Assembly: GCA_050181835.1 (NCBI GenBank)
Contig: JBFXCU010000001.1
Span: 62,001 to 126,000 of the forward strand
Length of the DNA: 64,000 nucleotides
Direction: 5' to 3'
DNA from: CAILZL01 sp050181835
GTDB taxonomy: Bacteria > Pseudomonadota > Gammaproteobacteria > Steroidobacterales > Steroidobacteraceae
The notes beneath the pieces were generated by a model. The model searched no databases, was not told the origin of the DNA, and worked only from the letters and a program-made list of their open reading frames with translations. A program made the position numbers and the translations under genes. Below are positions 18,920-28,043 of this stretch, piece by piece. Each line of letters begins with the position of its first letter. The first letter of the stretch is position 1.

Positions 18920-19022
18920 GCGGGTGAAATTGGCCGATATTGTAGCCCCGCAGCTTGCCGACGTGGGCGGTTGCCGTGCGATACTGGTACCCTTGTTTAA
19001 TCAGGTGGTTTTTGAGGTGGTT

Positions 19023-19421
19023 ATGTCGCAGGATTCTCAGGCCGATGCACAGATGGATCTGGCCAATTTGTACCGTGAAGACATGTATACCGACCGTAAA
19101 CTGGGCGTGATTCGTTGTATGACCCCCGTTACCGAAGCGGGTGAGGTTGATGCGGCGCGGCCGGTGTTGTATCTGGGCCAGGCCGAGATCATGACCCAAA
19201 TGGGCGCAGTGCCCATTAATTTCGAAATTGACGCCAAGACGTTGGCCGAGGCGGTGCGCGGCTTTGCCGAGGCAGCACAGAAGGGTATCGAGCGCACCAT
19301 GCAACAGATGCAGGAAATGCGACGCCAACAGGCCTCGCAATTGGTAGTAGCGCCGGACATGCCGGGCTTGAAAGATGGCCCGCCGGGTGGCCGTAGCGGC
19401 GGTAAGATCCAGTTGCTCTGA
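19023..19421 (+). CDS. Hypothetical cytoplasmic protein
   Basis: The ATG at 19023 follows a clear ribosome site GAGGTGG (19014-19020), so the open frame upstream is probably untranslated. The product has 132 residues: MSQDSQADAQMDLANLYRED, then a beta-rich middle (LGVIRCMTPVTEAGEV, PVLYLGQAEIMTQMGAVPIN), a helical amphipathic segment with many Gln and Met (about 75-108) and a glycine-rich end. It looks like a small soluble protein that may form a coiled coil. I do not recognise the family. Confidence 0.65.
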   Translation: MSQDSQADAQMDLANLYREDMYTDRKLGVIRCMTPVTEAGEVDAARPVLYLGQAEIMTQMGAVPINFEIDAKTLAEAVRGFAEAAQKGIERTMQQMQEMRRQQASQLVVAPDMPGLKDGPPGGRSGGKIQLL

Positions 19422-19601
19422 CCACAGCAGCTGCGTGATAACGATGCAGCGATGTTTAGGTTAGTAGTTATGAGTAGCTAATGGTGTGTGTATTTGGTGC
19501 AGCGATATTCATTGCTGCACCGCTATTGCCTGCGCTGGGCTTGCGCAATGGCGATAATAGGGCAATTATCTACTGGCATGGTTTTCGCTACGCTAATAAC
19601 T

Positions 19602-19613
19602 ACAATTAATTGT
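19602..19613. promoter_or_regulatory. Perfect 12-bp palindrome upstream of the ATP-grasp operon
   Basis: ACAATTAATTGT reads the same on both strands and ends 22 nt before the ATP-grasp ATG. It could be an operator or may overlap the promoter. Only one copy was noticed. Confidence 0.3.
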
Positions 19614-19635
19614 TGCGCAGGGGTTTATAGCCGAA

Positions 19636-21054
19636 ATGGCATTATCGCAGCCGCCCTATGATGAGATGTATGCCAGTGATGGCGTTCGACCCCATTACCG
19701 CGCTTTCGCCGAATGGCTTGAGCAAACTCCCGCCGCCAAAGTACAGCGTAAGCGTGCTGAAGCCGACGCACTGTTCCATCGAGTGGGCATTACCTTTGCC
19801 GTGTATGGTGAAGAATCGGGAACGGAGCGGCTGATCCCCTTCGATATCGTGCCGCGCATCATCCCTGCCAATGAGTGGCAGCAATTGGCAGCAGGAATGA
19901 AGCAGCGTGTGCGTGCCTTGAATGCGTTCATCAAGGACATCTATAACGATCAAGAAATCATCAAGGCTGGCAAACTACCTGCCGACGAAATTGTGAATAA
20001 CGCCCAGTTTCGTGAGGAAATGCGTGGGGTGAGCGTACCTAATGATATTTACGCACATATCGCCGGGGTCGATATGGTGCGTGCGGGTGCGGGTGAGTAC
20101 TACGTGCTGGAAGACAATCTGCGCGTGCCCTCAGGCGTGTCGTACATGATCGAAGACCGCAAGATGATGATGCGGCTGTTTCCCGAATTATTTGCACAGT
20201 ATCAAGTCGCTCCAGTGGAGCACTATCCGGATCTGTTGCTCGATAATTTGCGCAGTGTGGCGCCCGCTGGGGCTGATGATCCAGTGGTAGTGGTGTTAAC
20301 ACCAGGTGCGCATAACAGCGCTTATTTCGAACATGCCTTTATTGCGCAGCAAATGGGTGTGGAATTGGTTGAAGGCGTGGATTTGTTCGTCAAAGATAAC
20401 TACGTGTACATGCGCACTACACGCGGGCCACAGCGCGTTGATGTGATTTATCGACGTATTGATGATGATTTTCTTGATCCCAACGCCTTCCGCGCTGATT
20501 CCAAACTGGGTGTACCGGGTTTGTTGGAGGCGTATCGCGCCGGTCGCGTGAATATCACCAATGCCATTGGTACCGGTGTTGCTGATGACAAATCAATTTA
20601 TCCTTACGTGCCCGACATGGTGCGGTTTTATCTGGGTGAAGAACCTTTGCTTAACAACGTCCCAACTTACGTACTACGACGTAAAGACGACCTCGCTTAC
20701 ACGCTGGCGCATCTCGCCGAGTTGGTAGTTAAAGAAGTGCATGGTGCGGGTGGTTACGGCATGCTGATTGGCCCGGCAGCCACTAAAGCCGAGTTGGAAG
20801 CGTTTCGCGCACGCATCATTGCCGCGCCTCACAAATATATTGCCCAACCGACGCTGTCGCTGTCGGCCTGCCCTACCTTTGTCGAGTCTGGTATCGCACC
20901 TCGGCATCTGGATTTGCGGCCGTTCGTGTTGTCAGGTCGTGACGTGACCATGGTTCCGGGTGGATTGACGCGCGTGGCACTGACCGAAGGCTCGCTGGTG
21001 GTGAATTCGTCGCAGGGCGGTGGCACCAAAGACACCTGGGTACTGGAGGCATAA
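19636..21054 (+). CDS. Circularly permuted type 2 ATP-grasp protein
   Basis: A 472-residue protein of the DUF404/DUF407 ATP-grasp type. Typical segments are the N-terminal YDEMYASDGVRPHYRAF, FIKDIYNDQEIIKAG, YYVLEDNLRVPSGVSYM, YRRIDDDFLDP, VVKEVHGAGGYGMLIGP and the ending LRPFVLSGRDVTMVPGGLTR. The family carries an ATP-grasp active site and is thought to ligate an amino acid or peptide, but the substrate is unknown. The next gene begins at the nucleotide after its stop codon. It is usually clustered with alpha-E, transglutaminase-like and Anbu genes; here the transglutaminase is absent. Confidence 0.92.
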   Translation: MALSQPPYDEMYASDGVRPHYRAFAEWLEQTPAAKVQRKRAEADALFHRVGITFAVYGEESGTERLIPFDIVPRIIPANEWQQLAAGMKQRVRALNAFIKDIYNDQEIIKAGKLPADEIVNNAQFREEMRGVSVPNDIYAHIAGVDMVRAGAGEYYVLEDNLRVPSGVSYMIEDRKMMMRLFPELFAQYQVAPVEHYPDLLLDNLRSVAPAGADDPVVVVLTPGAHNSAYFEHAFIAQQMGVELVEGVDLFVKDNYVYMRTTRGPQRVDVIYRRIDDDFLDPNAFRADSKLGVPGLLEAYRAGRVNITNAIGTGVADDKSIYPYVPDMVRFYLGEEPLLNNVPTYVLRRKDDLAYTLAHLAELVVKEVHGAGGYGMLIGPAATKAELEAFRARIIAAPHKYIAQPTLSLSACPTFVESGIAPRHLDLRPFVLSGRDVTMVPGGLTRVALTEGSLVVNSSQGGGTKDTWVLEA

Positions 21055-22005
21055 ATGTTAAGCAGTACTGCAGACAAACTTTTCTGGTTGGCCCGTTATG
21101 CCGAACGTGCCGACAACTTGGCGCGCATGCTGGACGTGACGCACCGCATGTCATTATTTCCACAAAGCCAGAAAACCAGTAACAGTGGCTGGACAGCGCT
21201 ACTAGCCATCAGTGATTTATTGGGCGAGTACAAAAAGCATTACTCAGAAGTGACCGCAGCCAATACTTTGGCATTCTTTTTGTTTGATAAAAGCCACCCG
21301 TCCAGCATCATTTCTTGCTGGCACGCAATGCGTGAGAATGCGCGTGCAGTACGCGGGGCATTGTCAGCTGAAGCGTGGGAAACCATTAACTCTACCTGGA
21401 TTGAGTTACGCGATATGGAAGCAAGTCTTGCGGTCGGTGGCGACGTCGGCAGCTTCTTTGAGTGGGTAAAGTATCGCTCACACCTAGTCCGTGGTGTGTT
21501 GCGCGCCACCATGTTACGCGATGAAGCATTTCACTTCTGGCGACTGGGCACGTATCTGGAGCGTGCCGACAGCACCGCACGCATACTGGATGTGAAGTAC
21601 AACGTGCTTCTGCCCAAAGGCGAAGGCGTGGGTAGCGCCGTGGACTACTACCAATGGAGCTCAGTGCTGCGGTCACTGGCTGCGTTTGAGGTATATCGCA
21701 AAGTTTACCGCGACGCCATTACGCCGCGACGCGTTGCCGAATTACTAATTTTGCGTGCCGACATGCCGCGCTCACTCGGACATTGTGTTCAGGAATGCTT
21801 TAATCACTTGCAACAAGTAAGAAATCTCAATTCTAGCGAGACAGAACGGCGAGTGGGAATACTGGATGCCGATCTGCGCTATGGCCGTATTGATGACATA
21901 TTCAACACTGGCCTACATGAGTACTTGATGAGCTTCATCGATCGTATACACGAGATTGGCGAGGGAGTGACTCGCGACTTTCTGATTCATGCCGAAGTTG
22001 CCTGA
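21055..22005 (+). CDS. Alpha-E domain-containing protein (DUF403)
   Basis: A 316-residue, almost wholly helical protein. It opens MLSSTADKLFWLARYAERAD and contains LRDEAFHFWRLGTYLERADS, two copies of the family's W-x-x-R-Y-x-E-R-A-D/E pattern. Its biochemical role is unknown. It follows the ATP-grasp gene without any gap, which suggests coupled translation and a shared complex or pathway. Confidence 0.92.
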   Translation: MLSSTADKLFWLARYAERADNLARMLDVTHRMSLFPQSQKTSNSGWTALLAISDLLGEYKKHYSEVTAANTLAFFLFDKSHPSSIISCWHAMRENARAVRGALSAEAWETINSTWIELRDMEASLAVGGDVGSFFEWVKYRSHLVRGVLRATMLRDEAFHFWRLGTYLERADSTARILDVKYNVLLPKGEGVGSAVDYYQWSSVLRSLAAFEVYRKVYRDAITPRRVAELLILRADMPRSLGHCVQECFNHLQQVRNLNSSETERRVGILDADLRYGRIDDIFNTGLHEYLMSFIDRIHEIGEGVTRDFLIHAEVA

Positions 22006-22094
22006 TGTCTGTTAGGCGGTGCCTATCAGGTTGCTTTTGACCAGTAGTCGTGCGCCCGCCTATTATGCGTCCCCCGGTTGATTAGAGTCTTGGC

Positions 22095-22832
22095 ATGACC
22101 TATTGCATTGGAATTCTTGTCGATGAAGGCTTGGTCTTCCTATCCGACTCCCGCACCAATGCGGGCGTGGATCAGATCAGTACTTTCCGCAAAATGACGC
22201 TATTTGAACGCCCTGGCGAACGGGCGATGGTACTGCTTACCTCAGGTAATCTTGCCATTTCGCAGGCGGTAGTACATGTGTTACAGGAACACATTGTGAC
22301 TGCAGAGGATGCTGACGACCCACATCTGATGAATGTTGACACCATGTTCGATGCGGCGCAGCTGGTAGGTAATGCAGTGCGCAAGGTCTATGAGCGTGAT
22401 GCGGCCTCGCTCAAGGAGCATGGAATCGAATTCAATATCACCTTGATACTTGGCGGCCAAATTAAAAACAATCTGCCGAAGTTATTTAATATCTACGCGG
22501 CAGGAAACTTTATTGAATCAACGCGCGACACCCCATACTTCCAGATTGGTGAATCCAAGTATGGCAAGCCGATTCTGGATCGCGTGATTACCCGCAGCCT
22601 GAGTTTGCCGCGCGCAGTAAAGTGCGCATTGGTATCGATGGATTCAACGCTCCGCTCCAACCTGTCAGTAGGCTTGCCACTGGATCTGGTCTGTATTCGG
22701 CGCGATTACCTCAAGCTGGGCAAGCATATCAGTATTGATGCAGAACATGCTTACTACACCATGATCAATCGTCAATGGAGCGAAAGTCTGCGTCATGCCT
22801 TTCACGCCATTCCCGATCCAGATTGGCTGTGA
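22095..22832 (+). CDS. Anbu-type proteasome-like peptidase
   Basis: A 245-residue proteasome-fold protein beginning MTYCIGILVDEGLVFLSDSRTN. Removing Met exposes Thr2 as the predicted N-terminal nucleophile. Further family features are SGNLAISQAV, FNITLILGGQ and YGKPILDRVI. Anbu forms helical or open-ring assemblies unlike HslV; its substrates are not settled. It is 89 nt downstream of the alpha-E gene in the usual Anbu gene neighbourhood. Confidence 0.9.
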   Translation: MTYCIGILVDEGLVFLSDSRTNAGVDQISTFRKMTLFERPGERAMVLLTSGNLAISQAVVHVLQEHIVTAEDADDPHLMNVDTMFDAAQLVGNAVRKVYERDAASLKEHGIEFNITLILGGQIKNNLPKLFNIYAAGNFIESTRDTPYFQIGESKYGKPILDRVITRSLSLPRAVKCALVSMDSTLRSNLSVGLPLDLVCIRRDYLKLGKHISIDAEHAYYTMINRQWSESLRHAFHAIPDPDWL

Positions 22833-22886
22833 GGTAAGACGCCATTTCATGAACGATTAACTCATTGCTCATGACGGATGGATGAA

Positions 22887-24230
22887 TTAATCCTGCCGCA
22901 ACACCTTGGCAAGATTGTCACGTGTTAACTGCACTACCAACGGTGCCAGCACTAAGAGTGAAATCAGATTGGGTATGGCCATCAACGCGTTGAGGATGTC
23001 AGCAATGGTCCAAGCGGTATCCATTTTGATGGTGGCACCAATAAAAACGCATAGCGTCCAGAGTATACGATACGGTTTGATGATCCACTTACCGAATAAG
23101 AACTGCCAGCAACGTTCGCCGTAGTACCCCCAACCAAAAATGGTGGTCAGCGCAAACACCGCAAGAATGATGGCAACATAGCTGTGACCCATGCCAGGCA
23201 TGGCACTGTCGAAAGCGAGTTGTGTCAATTCCGCGCCACTCTTGCCGCTAGTCCATACGCCGCTAATAACAATACTCAAACCGGTGATGGTACAAATGAC
23301 AAAGCTGTCCAGAAACGTGCCCATCATGCCGACCAGTCCGCTTTTGATGACGTTGTTGCTAGCACCAGCCGCCTGAGCAATACCGGCTGTACCGAGCCCA
23401 GCTTCATTGGCAAATACTCCTCGGGCGACGCCATAACGAATCGCAGCAGCCATGGCAGCACCGGTAAAGCCCCCGACAGCGGCAGTACCAGTGAATGCAG
23501 TAACAAAAATCATCTTGAACGCGCCGGGAATAGCAGCGGCATGAGTCCACAGAACAGCAATCCCACCTAGCAGGTAAGCAATAGCCATGAACGGCACCAA
23601 CCAATTGGCAATGGCGGCGATGCGTTTGATGCCGCCCAGCACCACCGCAGCAGTTAGCAACAACAGCACGACACCCGTGACAGTGTGGTTGATGCCAAAA
23701 GCACCTTGAACGGCATCAGCAATACTATTGGCTTGCACCATATTACCAATGCCAAAACTAGCCAGTCCGCCAAACACAGCGAAGGCTATACCTAACCAGT
23801 TCCAATTTGCGCTCATGCCGTTGCGAATGGCATACATCGGCCCGCCCACATAGCGACCATCTTCATCCCGTTCACGAAACTGCACCGCGACCACGACTTC
23901 CGCGTACTTGGTGGCCATGCCGACTAACGCGGTCATCCACATCCAGAACACTGCGCCCGGGCCGCCAATACCAATGGCAGTAGCGACGCCAACCACATTA
24001 CCAACGCCAATAGTGGCAGCAAGACAGGTCATCAATGCGGAGAACGGACTAACCTCACCGTGATCGGCATCGCTTTTGCGGCCACGCCAGATCATTTTCA
24101 ATCCTTGCCCAATCAGTAAAATCGGCATGCCACGCAAGCGCACTTGCAAATAAAAGCCGGTACCAAGAATAAGGATCAGCATCGCCGGCCCCCACACCAG
24201 GCTGTCGATGCTGTTCAGTAGTTGAATCAT
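22887..24230 (-). CDS. Sodium:alanine/glycine symporter, AGCS family
   Basis: A 447-residue inner-membrane carrier with about 10-11 hydrophobic segments. AGCS signatures are visible: FSALMTCLAATIGVGNVVGVA, GGPGAVFWMWMTALVGMATK, GGPMYAIRNG, and GVFANEAGLGTAGIAQAAG. The family imports alanine or glycine with sodium. It converges on the Anbu gene and lies beside peptidase genes, consistent with uptake of amino acids released from peptides. Confidence 0.93.
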   Translation of the reverse strand: MIQLLNSIDSLVWGPAMLILILGTGFYLQVRLRGMPILLIGQGLKMIWRGRKSDADHGEVSPFSALMTCLAATIGVGNVVGVATAIGIGGPGAVFWMWMTALVGMATKYAEVVVAVQFRERDEDGRYVGGPMYAIRNGMSANWNWLGIAFAVFGGLASFGIGNMVQANSIADAVQGAFGINHTVTGVVLLLLTAAVVLGGIKRIAAIANWLVPFMAIAYLLGGIAVLWTHAAAIPGAFKMIFVTAFTGTAAVGGFTGAAMAAAIRYGVARGVFANEAGLGTAGIAQAAGASNNVIKSGLVGMMGTFLDSFVICTITGLSIVISGVWTSGKSGAELTQLAFDSAMPGMGHSYVAIILAVFALTTIFGWGYYGERCWQFLFGKWIIKPYRILWTLCVFIGATIKMDTAWTIADILNALMAIPNLISLLVLAPLVVQLTRDNLAKVLRQD

Positions 24231-24333
24231 GGTCGCTATTCCCTTTCAAGACGTACTTGGGCAAGATTGTATCGAGTTATTCGCCATCTCTCCCGGTTGC
24301 AGGAGATCGGTTGAGCACTAAACATACGCACAA

Positions 24334-26415
24334 TTATGCGACGGCAAATCCTCGCTTGCGTAGTAGTGCATTCACGTCCGGATCGCGACCTCTAAAGGCA
24401 CGGTACGCAATATCTGGCTCTTGCTTGTTGCCCACGGTAAACACCTGCGTGCGCAAGCGTTCGGCAAGGTGTGCATTGAATACATCACCGCTATCGACAA
24501 AAGCCTCCCACGCATCAGCTACCAACGTATCGGCCCACAGATAACTGTAGTACCCGGCAGCATAACCATCACCGGAAAATATATGACTGAATTGCGGAGT
24601 GCGGTGGCGCATCGCCATCTCAGCAGGCAGCCCTAGTTTGGCCAGTGTGTCACGCTCAAACTGCGCAACATCAATGTTAATTCCACCGACCAGGTGTAGT
24701 TCCATGTCGATCATTGCGCTGGCCAGATACTCAAGCGTGGCGAAGCCTTGGTTGAAATTGCGCGCACGGATGATTTTGTCGACTAAACTCGCTGGCATAG
24801 GCTGGCCAGTTTGGTAGTGTAACGCAAACCGATTGAGTACTTCAGGCGCGAGCAACCAATGTTCGAGTAGCTGCGATGGGAACTCAACAAAATCACGCGT
24901 GACGTTGGTTCCAGCAAGGGTTGGATAACTGACATTCGACATCAAACCATGCAAGGCATGACCAAACTCATGGAACAAGGTTACCGCATCATCCCAATGG
25001 ATTAACGCCGGTTCACCGGCCTTGCCCTTGGTGAAATTGGCGTTATTAGACACAAGCGGAGTAACGCGACCTGCAAAATGATGCTGGCTACGGTACTCAC
25101 TCATCCACGCACCAGATTGTTTGCCGCGTCGTGCATAGGGATCGAAGTACCACAGACCAAGATGTTGCCTTTCTTGGTTCTGCACTTCCCATACACGCAC
25201 ATCAGGATGGTATACCGGTACTTGCTCGGTGCTGAGCGCTACGAAATTTAGACTAAATAATTTATTGGCTACAAAGAACATGCCTTCGCGTAATTGTTCC
25301 AGCTGCAGATAGGGCTTGAGCTCCTCGGCATCCAGATCATAGCGAGTCTTACGTACTTGCTCCGCGTAAAAACGATAGTCCCACGCTTCGATGGTAATGC
25401 CATCAGCATTGGCCAGCTGCTGCATATCGGCCACTTCTTCGTGCACTCTCGCTACAGCGGGGCGCCACAATGCATGCAAAAGGCGGGTAGCATTCTCCGG
25501 CGTTTTAGCCATTGAATCCTCCAGCTGCCAATGCGCATGGGTAGCATAACCCAACAGCAGTGCACGTTCGGCACGCAGCTTAAGAATGTCTGCAATCAAC
25601 TGCTTGGTGTCAGTCGTACCACCGTTATCACCACGCATGATGAAATTGCGCCACACGCGTTCGCGCAGTTCCCGCTGTGTCGAATAATTCAGAAAGGCTT
25701 CCACACTGGAACGAGAGTTGGCAATGATCCATGCCTGCGGCAGACCCCGATCAGCAGCCTCGCGTGCAGCGGCCGCGACCTCTGCTTCAGGCAAACCAGC
25801 AAGCTCGCGGGCTGTATGCAGCAATACATACATATCACTTTCATCTTTCAGAATGCGCTGATTGAACTTAGTAAATAACCCGGCCAAGATCTGGTTTATC
25901 TGCGACAGGCGTTGCTTGGCATCAGCATCAAGCTGGGCACCAGCGCGGGTGAAATCCTGGTACTTCACCCAGCAAAGTCGTTGTTGTTCTGCGCTCAGAT
26001 TGGCGTGTTCGCGTTGTGCATATACCGCCGCAATGCGGGCAAACAGTTTTTCATGTTGCGTGATGCGATCAGTAAATTCGGCCAGCCTTGGTTCCATCTC
26101 GCGCTCAACGACTTGCATGGTCGCATCACTCAAGCTACCGCTATAAAGATGATAAATTGCCAGCGCCCGCTCAAGTGGTTGGCCTGCCGCTTCCAGCGCC
26201 AGTAATGTGTTATCAAAATTAGCGGCTTGTGGGTTATTTGCAATGGCTTCGATCTCGGCCCATTGTGCCGCCATGCCCGCTTCCAGAGCATTCATAAAAT
26301 CGCTGACCTGTACTCGGTCAAACGGCGGCACACCACCGAAAGGGCCGGGCCATTCAGCAAGTAGTGTCGTCGCTAAAACATTGGAATCAGAGGACGGGGG
26401 CGGGCTGGTTGGCAT
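24334..26415 (-). CDS. dcp: M3 family peptidyl-dipeptidase (Dcp-like)
   Basis: A 693-residue zinc peptidase. The active site is HEFGHALHG, with the third ligand Glu in DFVEFPSQ about 25 residues later. Length and the segments HLGLWYFDPYARRGKQSGAW and QLLEHWL favour Dcp (removal of C-terminal dipeptides) over oligopeptidase A, but the two are hard to separate by eye. No signal peptide is seen, so it is probably cytoplasmic. It is divergent from the POT transporter gene, so imported peptides could be its substrates. Confidence 0.87.
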   Translation of the reverse strand: MPTSPPPSSDSNVLATTLLAEWPGPFGGVPPFDRVQVSDFMNALEAGMAAQWAEIEAIANNPQAANFDNTLLALEAAGQPLERALAIYHLYSGSLSDATMQVVEREMEPRLAEFTDRITQHEKLFARIAAVYAQREHANLSAEQQRLCWVKYQDFTRAGAQLDADAKQRLSQINQILAGLFTKFNQRILKDESDMYVLLHTARELAGLPEAEVAAAAREAADRGLPQAWIIANSRSSVEAFLNYSTQRELRERVWRNFIMRGDNGGTTDTKQLIADILKLRAERALLLGYATHAHWQLEDSMAKTPENATRLLHALWRPAVARVHEEVADMQQLANADGITIEAWDYRFYAEQVRKTRYDLDAEELKPYLQLEQLREGMFFVANKLFSLNFVALSTEQVPVYHPDVRVWEVQNQERQHLGLWYFDPYARRGKQSGAWMSEYRSQHHFAGRVTPLVSNNANFTKGKAGEPALIHWDDAVTLFHEFGHALHGLMSNVSYPTLAGTNVTRDFVEFPSQLLEHWLLAPEVLNRFALHYQTGQPMPASLVDKIIRARNFNQGFATLEYLASAMIDMELHLVGGINIDVAQFERDTLAKLGLPAEMAMRHRTPQFSHIFSGDGYAAGYYSYLWADTLVADAWEAFVDSGDVFNAHLAERLRTQVFTVGNKQEPDIAYRAFRGRDPDVNALLRKRGFAVA

Positions 26416-26544
26416 TTTGTTCGAGCAGTTAATGACGAAAGCGTGAGTCTGCCGTTAATCATCAGGTTAATGCAATTTACTAATTGACTGGCGACACTCT
26501 TAGCAGGCAAGTTCACCTACTGAATCTGAGCAACGAGGCACCGC

Positions 26545-28023
26545 ATGTCAGCAGCTACTTGGTTTGGTCATCCACGCGGCTTGGCAACGCTGTACTTCAC
26601 TGAAATGTGGGAACGATTTTCCTACTACGGTATGCGCGCCATTCTAGTGTTGGCAATGGTGGCAGCAGTGGATCAAGGTGGTATGGGGCTGAATGATCGT
26701 TCAGCCACAGCAATCTACGGCTTGTATACCGCCAGTGTTTACATGTTCACCTTGGCCGGTGGCTGGGTGGCGGATCGTTTACTAGGGCAGCGTGCTGCGG
26801 TCTGGTATGGCGGCATATTGATCAGCTGCGGCCACTTTACCATGGCTTTGCCGTGGACTGAGACCTTCTTTATCGGTCTTGTGTTGATTGTATTAGGTAC
26901 GGGTCTGCTCAAGCCCAACATCAGCGCCATGGTGGGTGATTTATATGTGGGCGACAGCGGTGCCCGCCGCGATGCGGGATTCTCTATTTTTTATATGGGC
27001 ATTAACCTCGGCGCTTTCGTTGGTCAACTGATCTGCGGTTATCTGGGTGAGCGGGTTGGCTGGCACTACGGTTTCGCTGCCGCAGGCTTTTTCATGGTGC
27101 TTGGTTTGATTCAGTATCGAGTGACTGGGCACTATCTTGGCAATGCCGGACTGCCATTGGTCAATACCGCAGAGAGCGCCTTGCGACAACGTCGCTATGA
27201 CTGGCGCATAGTGAAAATTGCCATGGCTGCCTTATTTGCCGCGCTATTGATGATGACAGTCGGTGGCCTGCGTGTTGATCCATTGTTACTGGCACAAAGC
27301 GCCGGTGTACTCATTGTTGCCGTTTCACTGGCGTATTTTGCCTACGTATTGCTATGGGGTGGTTTGAATAGTGAGGAGCGCAAGCGTGTCGGCGCCATCA
27401 TTGTATTGTTTGTCGCAGCGGCATTATTTTGGTCAGGATTTGAGCAAGCGGGTTCGTCGTTCAATTTGTTTGCTGAGCGCTATACCGATCGCGTGATGTT
27501 TGGCTGGGAGGTGCCTGCATCTTGGCTGCAATCAATTAATCCATTTTTCATTGTGACCCTTGCACCTGTGTTTGCAGCATTGTGGGTACGGCTGGGTATG
27601 CGTGGTTTGGAGCCTTCTACGCCTATAAAAATGGCGTTGGGATTATTGCAAATGGCGTTGGGCTTTCTGGTGCTGTACTTTGCAGCACAGTTTGTGGTGC
27701 AAGGTCGGCAGGTTGCACCCACTTGGTTGTTGCTGACTTACCTGCTGCACACCACCGGCGAATTATGTCTGTCGCCCGTGGGCTTGTCAGCCGTGACGAA
27801 ATTATCGCCACCGCGCTATGTCGGGCAGATGATGGGAGTATGGTTCATGGGTGCGGCACTGGGCAACTTAATTGCCGGTTTAATTGCTGGCCACTTCGGT
27901 GAAGACTCATTGGCAAATATGCCAGAACGGTTGTTTTCAATTTTTACCTTCGGCGCTGTAGCGGCATTAGTGTTACTGCTGGCAAGTCGCGGAGTGCGTT
28001 GGCTAATGGCCGGTGTGAAGTAA
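26545..28023 (+). CDS. POT family proton-coupled peptide transporter
   Basis: A 492-residue MFS protein with 12-14 membrane helices. The proton-coupling motif EMWERFSYYG lies in helix 1 (about residues 20-29), and the PTR signature FYMGINLGAFVGQLICGYLGE follows helix 4. A later TTGELCLSPVGLS matches the conserved TxGE...SPxG of helix 10. It imports di- and tripeptides. It is followed after 20 nt by the secreted M2 peptidase gene, which probably shares its transcript. Confidence 0.94.
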   Translation: MSAATWFGHPRGLATLYFTEMWERFSYYGMRAILVLAMVAAVDQGGMGLNDRSATAIYGLYTASVYMFTLAGGWVADRLLGQRAAVWYGGILISCGHFTMALPWTETFFIGLVLIVLGTGLLKPNISAMVGDLYVGDSGARRDAGFSIFYMGINLGAFVGQLICGYLGERVGWHYGFAAAGFFMVLGLIQYRVTGHYLGNAGLPLVNTAESALRQRRYDWRIVKIAMAALFAALLMMTVGGLRVDPLLLAQSAGVLIVAVSLAYFAYVLLWGGLNSEERKRVGAIIVLFVAAALFWSGFEQAGSSFNLFAERYTDRVMFGWEVPASWLQSINPFFIVTLAPVFAALWVRLGMRGLEPSTPIKMALGLLQMALGFLVLYFAAQFVVQGRQVAPTWLLLTYLLHTTGELCLSPVGLSAVTKLSPPRYVGQMMGVWFMGAALGNLIAGLIAGHFGEDSLANMPERLFSIFTFGAVAALVLLLASRGVRWLMAGVK

Positions 28024-28043
28024 TCCTGCTTCTGGAGTAAATC

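Noticed and set aside
18840..19022. 61-residue N-terminal extension of the hypothetical gene at 19023
   Set aside because: The strong ribosome site sits at 19014-19020, and the extension overlaps the divergent neighbour.
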